Positions 25,850 to 34,352 are shown, numbered from the stretch's first letter. The stretch is 64,000 bases of DNA from Pseudomonas putida (GCF_001941965.1 NZ_MKZO01000015.1:1-64000), one strand, 5' to 3'. Notes: a model not told the origin generated them from the letters alone. Numbers and translations are program-made.

Positions 25850-26214
25850 GGCAACAGGCGCTCCCGGTCCTTGGCAAGTTCTTCGAGGGTGCCGCTGAAC
25901 GGCGACAGTTCGTCATGCACCGCAGCTTTCAGGCGGACTGCGCAGAACACCGCGGCGACGCCGTAGAACACGCAGAGGCCGATGATGCCGGCCAGACGAT
26001 AGGTGTCCCAGAGCAGTACCAGCAGCAGTGCCGACAATGCGGTCAGCAGGAGCAGGGCGAAGACCAGCGCCAGCCCGGCGAACAGCAGCAGGTTCAGGGT
26101 GCGGGCCTTCTGCTCCTGCAATTCGATGCCGAACAGTTCCACATGACCGTGCAGCAGGCCGAGGATGGCCGCGCCGAGGCGCCGCGAGGATGAGCCGGGG
26201 GATTGGTTTTCCAT
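25846..26214 (-). CDS. DUF1469/YqjE-like phage-holin-fold membrane protein
   Basis: This 122-residue protein has two hydrophobic helices (about 40-66 and 70-92) after an amphipathic N-terminus (LGLLHGHVELFGIELQEQK), the pattern of the YqjE/holin-X family. It is encoded ten bases after the DUF883 gene and overlaps the next gene by four bases. The holin name reflects fold only; nothing here suggests a phage. Confidence 0.85.
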   Translation of the reverse strand: MENQSPGSSSRRLGAAILGLLHGHVELFGIELQEQKARTLNLLLFAGLALVFALLLLTALSALLLVLLWDTYRLAGIIGLCVFYGVAAVFCAVRLKAAVHDELSPFSGTLEELAKDRERLLP

Positions 26215-26224
26215 GGCCCGGCCC

Positions 26225-26539
26225 TCAGCGCCGACTGGCCAGCAGACCGATCAGGAAGCCCACGCCGGCAGCGATGCCGATGGATTGCCAGGGGTTGGTC
26301 TGCACGTACTCTTCGGTGTTGGTCAGCGCCGCCTGGCCACGTTCGCGCAGGTCATTGTTGGTCTGTTGCAGGGTTTCCCGGGCGCGCAGCAGGTTGTCGT
26401 GGATCTGCGCGCGCAGTTCGTCGGCCTGGTCGCCGGCGAGGGTGGCCGTGTGTTCGAGGAGTTTCTCGGTGTCGCGCACCAGGGTCTGGAAATCGGCCAT
26501 GAGGATTTCCTGGGCGGTTTGTGCCTGTTTGCTGGCCAT
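26225..26539 (-). CDS. ElaB/YqjD family (DUF883) membrane-anchored ribosome-associated protein
   Basis: This 104-residue protein has a long charged helix and a C-terminal membrane anchor ending GVGFLIGLLASRR, exactly the ElaB/YqjD layout. E. coli YqjD tethers ribosomes to the inner membrane in stationary phase. The ATG at 26539 has GGAGA five bases upstream; the upstream ATG at 26551 has no ribosome-binding site. It is the first gene of a three-gene operon and diverges from amtB. Confidence 0.9.
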   Translation of the reverse strand: MASKQAQTAQEILMADFQTLVRDTEKLLEHTATLAGDQADELRAQIHDNLLRARETLQQTNNDLRERGQAALTNTEEYVQTNPWQSIGIAAGVGFLIGLLASRR

Positions 26540-26614
26540 GCGGTTCTCCATGAAAGGTGGGCAATTGGAATTTCGAGTGTAGGGCGTCGCTGAAGGTTCA
26601 GTGATATTTGCTGC

Positions 26615-26630
26615 TGGTACAGCAATTGCT
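26615..26630 (+). promoter_or_regulatory. sigma-54 promoter of amtB
   Basis: TGGTACAGCAATTGCT matches the RpoN consensus with GG and GC separated by exactly ten bases and a full TTGC element. The predicted start near 26641 leaves a leader of about 210 bases before amtB. This fits nitrogen-limitation control of ammonium transport. Confidence 0.8.
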
Positions 26631-26659
26631 TCGCACTGGTGCGCCTGGTTTGGCGCCTG

Positions 26660-26693
26660 CGCCGTTTCCGGGCGCGGGCCCGCTTAAACGGCG
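26660..26693 (+). promoter_or_regulatory. stable hairpin at the 5' end of the amtB leader
   Basis: CGCCGTTT pairs with AAACGGCG across 18 bases that hold the palindrome GCGGGCCCGC. It would be the first structure in the transcript from the sigma-54 promoter. No U-tract follows, so it is probably not a terminator. Confidence 0.45.
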
Positions 26694-26849
26694 GTGGAAC
26701 CATAACCCAATTCAAGACAACCCCGGAAAAATCACCTCGTACGGTGTTCTGCTTCCAAGGATGGACGCCTGGCTGATCCAGTCTGGTGCGTCACGAAAGG
26801 CTTTCGAACCGCTTTGGTGCTTTTTCCTTTTTGCAGGTCTGCCGACTTC

Positions 26850-28058
26850 ATGGAAAATTTGCAAAGCGCCGTGGACTCACTGGTCCAGGGCTCCAACACC
26901 CTGTTCATCCTCCTCGGCGCGGTCATGGTACTGGCCATGCACGCGGGCTTTGCCTTCCTCGAAGTCGGCACCGTGCGCCACAAGAACCAGGTCAACGCCC
27001 TGTCGAAGATCCTCAGCGACTTCGCCGTGTCGACCCTGGCCTACTTCTTCATCGGCTACTGGCTGTCCTATGGCACGCATTTCCTGCACCCGGCGGCGAC
27101 CCTCGGCGCCGAGCATGGTTATGGCCTGGTGAAGTTCTTCTTCCTGCTGACCTTCGCTGCGGCGATCCCGGCGATCATTTCCGGTGGCATCGCCGAGCGT
27201 GCACGCTTCGCCCCGCAACTGTGCGCGACGGCGTTGATCGTCGCCTTCGTCTACCCGTTCTTCGAAGGCATGGTCTGGAATGGCAACTTCGGGGTGCAGG
27301 CCTGGCTCGAAGCGACCTTCGGCGCGCCATTCCACGACTTCGCCGGCTCCGTGGTGGTGCACGCCATGGGCGGCTGGCTGGCGCTGGCGGCGGTGCTGCT
27401 GCTCGGCCCACGCAATGGTCGTTATCGTGAAGGGCGACTGGTCGCCTTTGCGCCGTCGAATATTCCGTTCCTGGCGTTGGGCTCGTGGATCCTGATCGTT
27501 GGCTGGTTCGGCTTCAACGTGATGAGCGCCCAGACCCTGCCTGCGGTCAGCGGCCTGGTTGCGGTCAACTCGCTGATGGCCATGGTCGGCGGCACCGTGG
27601 CGGCGCTGCTGGTCGGGCGCAATGACCCGGGCTTCCTGCACAACGGCCCGCTGGCCGGGCTGGTGGCGATCTGCGCCGGTTCCGACCTGATGCACCCGGT
27701 GGGCGCGCTGGTGACTGGCGCAGTGGCGGGGGCGTTGTTCGTCTGGTGCTTCACCGCGACCCAGAACCGCTGGAAGATCGACGATGTGCTCGGTGTGTGG
27801 CCGCTGCATGGCCTGTGCGGGGTCTGGGGCGGGATCGCCTGCGGGATCTTTGGCCAGCAGCTGTTCGGCGGGCTGGGCGGGGTGAGTTTCGTCAGCCAGT
27901 TGATCGGTACTGTGGCCGGGGTGGTGGTGGCGCTTGCCGGTGGTTTCATCGTCTACGGTCTGATCAAGCGCGTGCATGGCCTGCGCCTGAGTCAGGAGCA
28001 GGAGTACTACGGCGCCGACCTGTCGATCCACAAGATCGGTGCTACCAGCCAGGACTGA
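26850..28058 (+). CDS. amtB: ammonium transporter, Amt/MEP/Rh family
   Basis: This 402-residue protein has about eleven membrane segments and the family features HAGFAFLEVGTVRHKN in the first helix. The pore-histidine regions are DFAGSVVVHAMGG and WPLHGLCGVWGG. The ATG at 26850 gives the standard start MENLQSAVDSL; upstream in-frame residues belong to the leader. No glnK precedes it, so PII control would act in trans. It is monocistronic, with a sigma-54 promoter upstream and REPs downstream. Confidence 0.94.
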   Translation: MENLQSAVDSLVQGSNTLFILLGAVMVLAMHAGFAFLEVGTVRHKNQVNALSKILSDFAVSTLAYFFIGYWLSYGTHFLHPAATLGAEHGYGLVKFFFLLTFAAAIPAIISGGIAERARFAPQLCATALIVAFVYPFFEGMVWNGNFGVQAWLEATFGAPFHDFAGSVVVHAMGGWLALAAVLLLGPRNGRYREGRLVAFAPSNIPFLALGSWILIVGWFGFNVMSAQTLPAVSGLVAVNSLMAMVGGTVAALLVGRNDPGFLHNGPLAGLVAICAGSDLMHPVGALVTGAVAGALFVWCFTATQNRWKIDDVLGVWPLHGLCGVWGGIACGIFGQQLFGGLGGVSFVSQLIGTVAGVVVALAGGFIVYGLIKRVHGLRLSQEQEYYGADLSIHKIGATSQD

Positions 28059-28083
28059 AATGCTTTCTGAGGGGCAACACTGG

Positions 28084-28163
28084 CCCCTGTGGGAGCTGGC
28101 TTGCCAGCGATTGCAGTAGTGAAATCACCATAGCAATCGCTGGCAAGCCAGCTCCCACAGGGG
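28084..28163. repeat. REP doublet between amtB and the antiporter gene
   Basis: Two perfect inverted REP arms (28084-28114 and 28133-28163) are separated by 18 bases. The doublet lies between convergent genes and probably helps end both transcripts. Confidence 0.93.
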
Positions 28164-28180
28164 TAGTGGTGCTCCCGCCA

Positions 28181-30139
28181 TTAGCGGCCGGCTAACAATC
28201 GCGCCTCGCTGGCCTTGATCGCACTGAGCGGCCCGCACACCAGCACCGAATCCCCGGCATGCAGACAGGTGCCAGTATTCAGCGCCAGCTCGGTGCCATT
28301 GCGCTGCACCGCCTGCAACTCCACCCCCAACTCCTCCAGGGTCAGCTCATCCAGCCGCCGCCCGCAGGCATAGGCATTGGACGGCAACTGCACCGCATGC
28401 ATCAGCACCTTGGGCTGGCCTTCGCTGTCCACCAGGTCGGTCTGCGCGCCCTGGTAGAAGCCCTGCAACAGGCGATAGCGACTCTGTCGCACTTCTTCCA
28501 CCGTCTGCCGCACCCGCTCCTCCGGCACGCCCAGCATCACCAGGGCATGGGAGGCCAGCATCACGCTGGACTCCAGCACCTCCGGCACCACCGCACTGGC
28601 CCCGGCGGCGCGCAGTTCGTCGCGCAGGCTGTCGTCGCGGGTGCGCACCAGGATCGGGATCTGCGCATTGCGCTGGCGCGCGGCCTTGAGCACGTGCATC
28701 GCCACTTCGGTGTTATCCACCGCCACCACCAGCAGGCGCGAGCGCTCCAGGCCGATGGCTTCGAGCAATTCACCGCGCCGCGAATCGCCGTAGTGCACGC
28801 AGTTTTCGCCGGCCGCCGCCTCCTGGACCCGCACCGGGTCGTCGTCCAGGGCGATGAAGGGCAGTTGTTCGCGGCGCAGGAAGCGGCCGATGGACTGACC
28901 GACCCGGCCATAACCGCAGATGATCACGTGGCCTTTGATGTCGGCGCTCTGCGCTTCGATTTCCTCCAGGTGCACCTCTTCGTTGGGCTTGCGGTGCAGG
29001 CGCAGGGCCACGGCCGGGGCGGCACGCAGCAGCAGCGGGGTGACCAGCATCGAGCAGAAGGTCGCGGCCAGCAGCAACTGGCCGAGTTCGGCGGGGAGCA
29101 GGTTGCTCTGCTGCATCTGCGCCATCAGGGCGAAGCAGAACTCGCCGCCCTGGGCCAGGGCCAGGCCGCTGCGCCAGGCGGTTTCCGCATCGCTGCCGCG
29201 CACCCGCACCAGGGCGGCGACGACCAGGCCTTTGAGCAGCAGCAGGCCAAGGGTCAGGCCAAGAATTTCCAGGCCGTTGCTGGCGAACAGGTGCAGGTCG
29301 ATCAGCATGCCGATACTGACGAAGAACAGGCCCAGCAGGATGTCGCGGAACGGACGGATATCCGCCTCGATCTGGTGCCGGTAGTTGCTCTCGCCCAGCA
29401 GCATGCCGGCAAGGAAGGCGCCGAGGGCCGGCGACAGGCCGAGCAGGTGGGTCAACCAGGCGGTGAGCAGGACGATCACTAGCGCCAGCAGCACGAACAG
29501 CTCGGCGGAGTGGGAGCTGGCCACCTCATGGAACAGCCGCGGCAGCAGCCAGCGGCTGGCCAGGAGCAGGCCGACGAAGAGGATCACGGTCTTGCCCAGG
29601 GTCAGCGGCAGGGCCCAGTACCAGGCCTGGCTGGTTTCCCCGGCGAACACCGGGACCAGCGTGAGCAAAAGGACCGCGACCACGTCCTGGAACAGCAGCA
29701 CGCCAATGGCGTTCTGCCCGTGGCTGCTGAAGATTTCGCCGAGGCTGGTCAGCTCCTTGGAGACGATGGCGGTGGAGGAAAGCGCCAGACCACCGCCCAG
29801 CAGCAAGGCCGCCGTGCTCGGCATGCCCAGCAGCGACAGGGCCCCGGCCAGGGCCAGGCCGCAGCACACTACTTGCAGGCTGCCGAGGCCGAAGACCACC
29901 TTGCGCAGGGCGAGCATCTTCGACAGGGAGAACTCCAGGCCGAGGGAAAACAGCAGGAACACCACGCCCATTTCCGCCAGGTCGGGCAGTTCCTCGCTTT
30001 CGTTGACCCAGTCCAGCGCCGTCGGGCCGACGAACAGTCCGACGCACAGGTAGCCCAGTACCGGCGGCAATTGCAGACGCCGGAAGACCGCGATGACAAC
30101 CAGCGACGACGCCAGGATGATCAGCAGGTTTGCGAACAC
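28181..30139 (-). CDS. KefB/CPA2-type cation:proton antiporter with RCK domains
   Basis: This protein of about 652 residues has a CPA2 membrane domain of 12-13 helices (about 1-385, including LPDLAEMGVVFLLFSLGLEF and GGLALSSTAIVSKEL). A TrkA-N/RCK domain with a Rossmann motif (HVIICGYGRVGQSIGRFL, near 405) and a C-terminal TrkA-C domain follow. It probably exchanges K+ for H+. Of the GTG starts, 30139 is preferred because the AGGGA site is nine bases upstream; GTG 30148 would touch it. An Anr box lies 67-80 bases upstream. Confidence 0.9.
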   Translation of the reverse strand: MFANLLIILASSLVVIAVFRRLQLPPVLGYLCVGLFVGPTALDWVNESEELPDLAEMGVVFLLFSLGLEFSLSKMLALRKVVFGLGSLQVVCCGLALAGALSLLGMPSTAALLLGGGLALSSTAIVSKELTSLGEIFSSHGQNAIGVLLFQDVVAVLLLTLVPVFAGETSQAWYWALPLTLGKTVILFVGLLLASRWLLPRLFHEVASSHSAELFVLLALVIVLLTAWLTHLLGLSPALGAFLAGMLLGESNYRHQIEADIRPFRDILLGLFFVSIGMLIDLHLFASNGLEILGLTLGLLLLKGLVVAALVRVRGSDAETAWRSGLALAQGGEFCFALMAQMQQSNLLPAELGQLLLAATFCSMLVTPLLLRAAPAVALRLHRKPNEEVHLEEIEAQSADIKGHVIICGYGRVGQSIGRFLRREQLPFIALDDDPVRVQEAAAGENCVHYGDSRRGELLEAIGLERSRLLVVAVDNTEVAMHVLKAARQRNAQIPILVRTRDDSLRDELRAAGASAVVPEVLESSVMLASHALVMLGVPEERVRQTVEEVRQSRYRLLQGFYQGAQTDLVDSEGQPKVLMHAVQLPSNAYACGRRLDELTLEELGVELQAVQRNGTELALNTGTCLHAGDSVLVCGPLSAIKASEARLLAGR

Positions 30140-30205
30140 ACCACACACTCCCTGTAAAAAACAGCAAAAAAACGTCTAGGGTACAGCGATCCGGGTGCCG
30201 CTCCG

Positions 30206-30219
30206 TTGATCAGGATCAA
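30206..30219. promoter_or_regulatory. perfect Anr/FNR box
   Basis: TTGATCAGGATCAA matches the Anr consensus TTGATN4ATCAA exactly and lies between the divergent antiporter and glutaredoxin-like genes. Leftward, a weak -10 (TACCCT at 30183-30178) would place the box at about -41.5, the class II position. Rightward, TAGAAT at 30269-30274 would place it near -69. Confidence 0.75.
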
Positions 30220-30308
30220 CAGGTCTGGTCGCGCCGGAGCGCGCCTCGACGGACCGGGAGCGCCATCCTAGAATGGACCTCCCGTTCACTTTGTATCGGT
30301 ATTTTTCA

Positions 30309-30545
30309 ATGCTTCCTGAATGCCAATTGTTCGGCACCCTGGGTTGCCACCTGTGCGAAGTCGCCGAGGCGTTGCTGATGCCGCTGGTCGAGCATGGCCT
30401 GCTGGTGGAGTTGGTCGATATCGCCGACGACCAGGCGCTGTTCGAGCGCTACGGCCTGCAAATCCCGGTGTTGCGCCGCTGCGACAGCGGCGCCGAGCTG
30501 AACTGGCCGTTCGACGCGGACCAGGTGGTGGCTTTCCTCGGGTAG
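30309..30545 (+). CDS. glutaredoxin-like protein (DUF836)
   Basis: This 78-residue protein has a thioredoxin-fold pattern with a CHLC redox motif near residue 14 (LFGTLGCHLCEVAEALL), a central LVDIADDQALFERYG and the cis-proline segment IPVLRR. It is probably a small thiol oxidoreductase. The ATG at 30309 is preferred over an upstream in-frame start that lies in the promoter. A TAGAAT -10 lies 35 bases upstream, and an Anr box further up. Confidence 0.88.
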   Translation: MLPECQLFGTLGCHLCEVAEALLMPLVEHGLLVELVDIADDQALFERYGLQIPVLRRCDSGAELNWPFDADQVVAFLG

Positions 30546-30666
30546 GCCGTTGCTTCACATTTTGATGCACAAGTGCGCATGCAATCGTCATCGCGGCGGT
30601 TGGAGAATCCGTTGGCAGCGGCCTTGATGGTCGCTGCGGATTTCCCAAGCCAAAGGAGTGGCAAGC

Positions 30667-31098
30667 ATGTTCCTCACCCCCCATTTCACCCTCGCCGAAA
30701 TGACCGCCTCGCAGATCGCCAACCGCGCCGGGCTGGACAACAACCCGGACAGCCAGGTCATCGCCAATCTGGTGGAGCTGTGCAAGACCCTTGAGTCGGT
30801 GCGCAGCCTGGTCGGCCAGCCGATCCTGATCACCAGCGGCTATCGCTGCGAAGAGCTCAATCGCCGGGTCGGCGGTTCGTCCTCCAGCGCCCATGTCCAG
30901 GGGCTCGCCGCCGACATCATGGCGGTCAGCCTGACGCCGCGGCAGCTGGCGCAACGGATCCGCGACAGCGACCTGGACTTCGACCAGCTGATCCTCGAGT
31001 TCGACGGCTGGGTCCATCTGGGCCTGTCTGGCCAGCGCCAGCGCCGCCAGGTGCTGACCATCCGCAAGGGCACCGGTTATCTGCCGGGCCTGCAATGA
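30667..31098 (+). CDS. peptidase M15-family protein (D-Ala-D-Ala carboxypeptidase-like)
   Basis: This 143-residue protein matches the compact Peptidase_M15_3 family. Zinc ligands are visible as H and D in SSSSAHVQGLAADIMA and H in WVHLGLSG. The segment ILITSGYRCEELNRRVGG is typical. There is no signal peptide. AAAGGAG at 30652-30658 is eight bases before the ATG, which decides the start over GTG 30658. Such proteins cleave peptidoglycan stem peptides; the cellular role here is unknown. Confidence 0.85.
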   Translation: MFLTPHFTLAEMTASQIANRAGLDNNPDSQVIANLVELCKTLESVRSLVGQPILITSGYRCEELNRRVGGSSSSAHVQGLAADIMAVSLTPRQLAQRIRDSDLDFDQLILEFDGWVHLGLSGQRQRRQVLTIRKGTGYLPGLQ

Positions 31099-31110
31099 AT
31101 CGTTACGTCA

Positions 31111-31154
31111 TTGACGTTCAACCCGCCTGCCTCCTATGCTGTATATAAGTACAG
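31111..31154 (+). promoter_or_regulatory. sigma-70 promoter overlapped by a LexA (SOS) box
   Basis: A -35 TTGACG (31111-31116) and -10 TATGCT (31135-31140) are separated by 18 bases. CTGTATATAAGTACAG at 31139-31154 fits CTGTN8ACAG, the LexA operator, and covers the end of the -10 and the expected transcript start. LexA binding would block this promoter until DNA damage. Confidence 0.85.
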
Positions 31155-31188
31155 TATGCGGGGCGGGCAGCTTCATGCCCGGAGAAAC

Positions 31189-31500
31189 ATGATGGTCAAC
31201 GTCGAACAACTGAAATCCAGCGTCAATCGCATGTCCGTCGACGAGGTGCACGAGGCCGTGGTGGAATTGCGCCTGGACGGCCTGGTCACCGACGAGCGCA
31301 CGCCGTTCGGCAAGGTCCACTTCAACACCTGCTTCGCCGAGATCGAAGCCCTGTTCCAGCGTGCCGGCTTTCACCGGCCGCTGGATGTGGTGGGCTACGA
31401 AGGCCAGGCCTATGCCTTGTACGACGCCAGCCGCTGGGAGGCGGTGGATGTGTTGCGCTGGCTGAAGGCCGCCTGCGATGCCGCGACCGAGGCTGGCTGA
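31189..31500 (+). CDS. SOS-regulated protein of unknown function
   Basis: This protein of about 103 residues (MMVNVEQLKSSVNRMSVDEV) is cytoplasmic, with no signal peptide or membrane helix. I do not recognise its family. An N-terminal helical part (VDEVHEAVVELRLDGLVTDE) is followed by an aromatic-containing domain (FHRPLDVVGYEGQAYALYDASRW). Start codons at 31189 and 31192 are both possible behind GGAGAA. It follows a promoter covered by a clear LexA box, so it should be induced by DNA damage. It is not SulA, YebG or RecX by eye. Confidence 0.8.
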   Translation: MMVNVEQLKSSVNRMSVDEVHEAVVELRLDGLVTDERTPFGKVHFNTCFAEIEALFQRAGFHRPLDVVGYEGQAYALYDASRWEAVDVLRWLKAACDAATEAG

Positions 31501-31550
31501 GACGGCGCTCATGCCGGATAATGCGCGGCTCCCAGGTTGCGAGTCTTTTC

Positions 31551-32435
31551 ATGAGCACTGTTTTCGATCCGGCCAGCCAGCAGGCCAGTACGGTCTGCCT
31601 GCCGCCGGGCAACTGGTCCACGGTGCTGGACTGCCTGTGCGAGCACTTCAAGGCGATCGGCCGTGAAGCCTGGCTCGATCGCTTTGCCCGCGGGCGGGTG
31701 CTGGATGCCCAGGGGCAGCCGATCGCGCTCGACCATCCCTACCGGGTCGGGCTGCGTATCCACTATTTCCGCGAAGTCCCCAATGAAAAGCCGATCCCGG
31801 TGCTGGAAGACATCCTGCATGTGGACGAGCATCTGGTGGTGGCCGACAAGCCGCATTTCCTGCCGGTCACGCCGACCGGCGAGTATGTCGAGCAGACCTT
31901 GCTGCGCCGCCTGATCCGTCGGCTCGACAACCCTCATCTGGTGCCGTTGCACCGGATCGACCGGCACACCGCCGGGCTGGTGCTGTTCTCGGCCAATCCG
32001 CAAAGCCGTTCGGCGTACCAGCAACTGTTCCCGACCCGGCAGATCGACAAGCGCTACCAGGCGATTGCTCCGGCCTTGCCGGCGGTGGCGTTTCCGTTGG
32101 TGCACAAGAGCCGCATGGCCAATGGCGAGCCGTTCTTCCGCATGCAGGAAGTGCCGGGGGTGAGTAATAGCGAGACCCATGCCGAGGTGCTGGAGACGCG
32201 CGGGAAGCTGTGGCGCTACGGGCTGTCGCCGGTGACCGGCAAGACCCATCAGTTGCGCGTGCATATGGCCGCGCTGGGGGCGCCGATCTGCAATGACCCG
32301 TTCTATCCCGAGGTGCTGCAGGGCGAGGATGATTATTCCAAGCCGTTGAAGCTGCTGGCGCGGAGCCTGAGGTTCAAGGATCCGCTGACGGGGGAGGAGC
32401 GGTATTTCGAGAGTCGTTTGAGGCTTGATTGGTGA
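31551..32435 (+). CDS. RluA-family RNA pseudouridine synthase
   Basis: This protein of about 294 residues has an N-terminal S4-like part (LCEHFKAIGREAWLDRFARGRV) and the RluA catalytic motif HRIDRHTAGLVLF, with the active aspartate, followed by QIDKRYQAIA and GKTHQLRVHMAALG. It isomerises uridine to pseudouridine in rRNA or tRNA; the target cannot be read from sequence. ATG 31551 (MSTVFDPAS) is chosen, though ATG 31521 is possible. It begins 50 bp after the LexA-linked gene and may share its transcript. Confidence 0.88.
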   Translation: MSTVFDPASQQASTVCLPPGNWSTVLDCLCEHFKAIGREAWLDRFARGRVLDAQGQPIALDHPYRVGLRIHYFREVPNEKPIPVLEDILHVDEHLVVADKPHFLPVTPTGEYVEQTLLRRLIRRLDNPHLVPLHRIDRHTAGLVLFSANPQSRSAYQQLFPTRQIDKRYQAIAPALPAVAFPLVHKSRMANGEPFFRMQEVPGVSNSETHAEVLETRGKLWRYGLSPVTGKTHQLRVHMAALGAPICNDPFYPEVLQGEDDYSKPLKLLARSLRFKDPLTGEERYFESRLRLDW

Positions 32436-32446
32436 GGTGACTTTCA

Positions 32447-32531
32447 GGGCCTCATCGCTGGCAAGCCAGCTCCCACAGGGTCCGCGGCGCCGCTGAACCC
32501 TGTGGGAGCTGGCTTGCCAGCGATGAGGCCC
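32447..32531. repeat. REP doublet
   Basis: Inverted REP arms with GATGAGGCC extensions on both ends lie between the convergent pseudouridine synthase and aer genes, next to a bidirectional terminator. Confidence 0.93.
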
Positions 32532-32545
32532 GTAAGACCAACAAA

Positions 32546-32578
32546 AAAGGCCCGGAAGCTCAACACTTCCGGGCCTTT
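32546..32578. terminator. bidirectional terminator between pseudouridine synthase and aer
   Basis: AAAGGCCCGGAAG pairs perfectly with CTTCCGGGCCTTT across a seven-base loop. A-rich DNA precedes it, so U-tracts form on both strands. Confidence 0.93.
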
Positions 32579-32595
32579 CGCATTTCAACCGACTA

Positions 32596-34161
32596 TCAGC
32601 GGTTGAATCGCTCCACCAACGAATACTGCGTCGTCGCCGTATGCGTCAGCTCTTCACTGAGCAACGCCGAATGCTGCGCCTGCTCCGAGGTTTCATCCGC
32701 CAGCGCGGCGATGGTGCTGATATTGCGGCTGATCTCCTCGGCCACCGAGCTCTGTTGCTCGGTAGCGGCCGCGATCTGGGTCGCCATGTCGGTGATATTG
32801 GCCACGGCCTCGCTGATACCCACCAGCGCCTGGTCCGCTTCCATTACCCGCTGCACGCCTTCCTCGGCCTGGCGATGCCCGGCTTCCATGGTCTGCACGG
32901 CGTTGGAGGCAGTCTGCTGCAGCTTGGCGATCAGGCTGTGGATCTGCCCGGTGGACTCGCTGGTGCGTTGCGCCAATTGGCGAACCTCGTCGGCCACTAC
33001 GGCGAAGCCGCGGCCCATTTCGCCGGCCCGGGCCGCTTCGATGGCGGCGTTGAGCGCCAGCAGGTTGGTCTGGTCGGCGATGCCCTTGATCACGTCGACC
33101 ACGCCTCCGATCTCGTCACTGTCGCGGGCAAGCTGGGTCACGGTCTGCCCGGTCTCGCCGACGGCAGTGGACAGGCGCTGGATGGCGTCGCGGGTTTCCC
33201 CGGCAATGCTGCGGCCACGGTCGGTCAGGCGATTCGCTGCCTGGGTGGCGTCGGCGGTGCGCTGCACGTGGTTGGCCACTTCCTGGGTAGTGGCAGCCAT
33301 CTGGTTGACCGCAGCGGCGACCTGCTCGGTCTCCACGCGCTGGCGCTCCAGCCCGGACGAGCTGTTGTGGGCCAGGGCGTCGGACTGACGGGCCTGTTCG
33401 TTGAGGTGCTCGGCGGTGTCCTGCAGACGGGTCAGGCAGGTCTTCAGGCGCGCGTCCTGGCTGAGCATGGCCATTTCCAGGCGGGCCTGGACGCCACGGC
33501 TGTCGGTATACATCTGGGCGATCAGCGGATCGGAGGTGGTCTGTTCGGCCAGGCGCAGCAGGCGCTTGAGACCGCGCTGCTGCCAGCTCAGGCCGAGCAG
33601 GCCCAGCGGCACCGAGAGCGCGGCGGCGAGGGCGAAGCCCCAGGAATGACCCAGCCAGATGCCGATCAGGAAGCCGATCTGGCTGACCATGATGAACGGC
33701 AGCCAGTCCTGCAGCACGGGCAGCCACTTGTCGCGTTTCGGAATCGCCGACTTGCCGTCGTTGATGCGCTTGTACAGGGCTTCGGCGCGGCGAACCTGCT
33801 CGGCGGTCGGCTTGACCCGCACCGACTCGTAGCCCACCACCTGGTTGTTCTCGAAGATCGGCGTGACGTAGGCGTTGACCCAGTAATGGTCGCCGGACTT
33901 GCAGCGGTTCTTGACGATGCCCATCCATGGCAGGCCCTGCTTGAGGGTCGACCACATATGGGCAAAGACGGCCGGCGGCACGTCCGGGTGGCGCACCAGA
34001 TTGTGCGGTGCGCGCATCAGCTCGTCGCGGGAGAAGCCGCTGATCTCGATGAAGGCGTCGTTGCAGTAGGTGATGACACCCTTGGCATCGGTAGTCGAAA
34101 TCAACCGTTGTTGGGCAGGGAAAGTCCGTTCTCTCTGGGTAATCGGCTGGTTGTTGCGCAT
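32596..34161 (-). CDS. aer: Aer-type PAS chemoreceptor for energy taxis
   Basis: This 521-residue chemoreceptor has an N-terminal PAS domain (about 10-115; [24 protein letters not shown]), as in FAD-binding Aer. A short membrane region (about 145-195) is followed by a methyl-accepting signalling domain with the hairpin [18 protein letters not shown]. It has no periplasmic sensor, so it probably senses redox state in the cytoplasm. Length and position match the Aer2 protein of P. putida as I recall it. ATG 34161 is preferred over an upstream TTG. A FliA promoter and a near-consensus Anr box lie upstream. Confidence 0.9.
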   Translation of the reverse strand: MRNNQPITQRERTFPAQQRLISTTDAKGVITYCNDAFIEISGFSRDELMRAPHNLVRHPDVPPAVFAHMWSTLKQGLPWMGIVKNRCKSGDHYWVNAYVTPIFENNQVVGYESVRVKPTAEQVRRAEALYKRINDGKSAIPKRDKWLPVLQDWLPFIMVSQIGFLIGIWLGHSWGFALAAALSVPLGLLGLSWQQRGLKRLLRLAEQTTSDPLIAQMYTDSRGVQARLEMAMLSQDARLKTCLTRLQDTAEHLNEQARQSDALAHNSSSGLERQRVETEQVAAAVNQMAATTQEVANHVQRTADATQAANRLTDRGRSIAGETRDAIQRLSTAVGETGQTVTQLARDSDEIGGVVDVIKGIADQTNLLALNAAIEAARAGEMGRGFAVVADEVRQLAQRTSESTGQIHSLIAKLQQTASNAVQTMEAGHRQAEEGVQRVMEADQALVGISEAVANITDMATQIAAATEQQSSVAEEISRNISTIAALADETSEQAQHSALLSEELTHTATTQYSLVERFNR

Positions 34162-34191
34162 AAGCTGTTCAATCCGCAAGGCTTTCGTGAG

Positions 34192-34218
34192 GTATCGGCA
34201 GATACACGAAAATATTGA
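34192..34218 (-). promoter_or_regulatory. FliA (sigma-28) promoter of aer
   Basis: The minus strand reads TCAATATT, an 11-base spacer, then GCCGATAC, close to the consensus TCAAGTTT-N11-GCCGATAA. It lies 30 bases upstream of the start codon. Confidence 0.75.
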
Positions 34219-34236
34219 ATGAATATTTGGGTTTTA

Positions 34237-34250
34237 TTGATCTTGCTCAA
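34237..34250. promoter_or_regulatory. near-consensus Anr box upstream of aer
   Basis: TTGATCTTGCTCAA differs from TTGATN4ATCAA at one position. It lies about 60 bases upstream of the predicted FliA start. P. aeruginosa aer is reported to be ANR-dependent, which supports the reading. Confidence 0.5.
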
Positions 34251-34352
34251 TATTCGTTTGAAGCGCTTGAGCTAAGCGAAATCATCACGTTCGTGTAATT
34301 TGCGCGCATTCTTTCACATTTTCGCAACATAAGTCAGGCAGTGACCGATGGT

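Noticed and set aside
25846..26214. Phage holin as a sign of a prophage
   Set aside because: The protein fits the YqjE family inside a yqjDEK-like operon, and no other phage gene is in the window.
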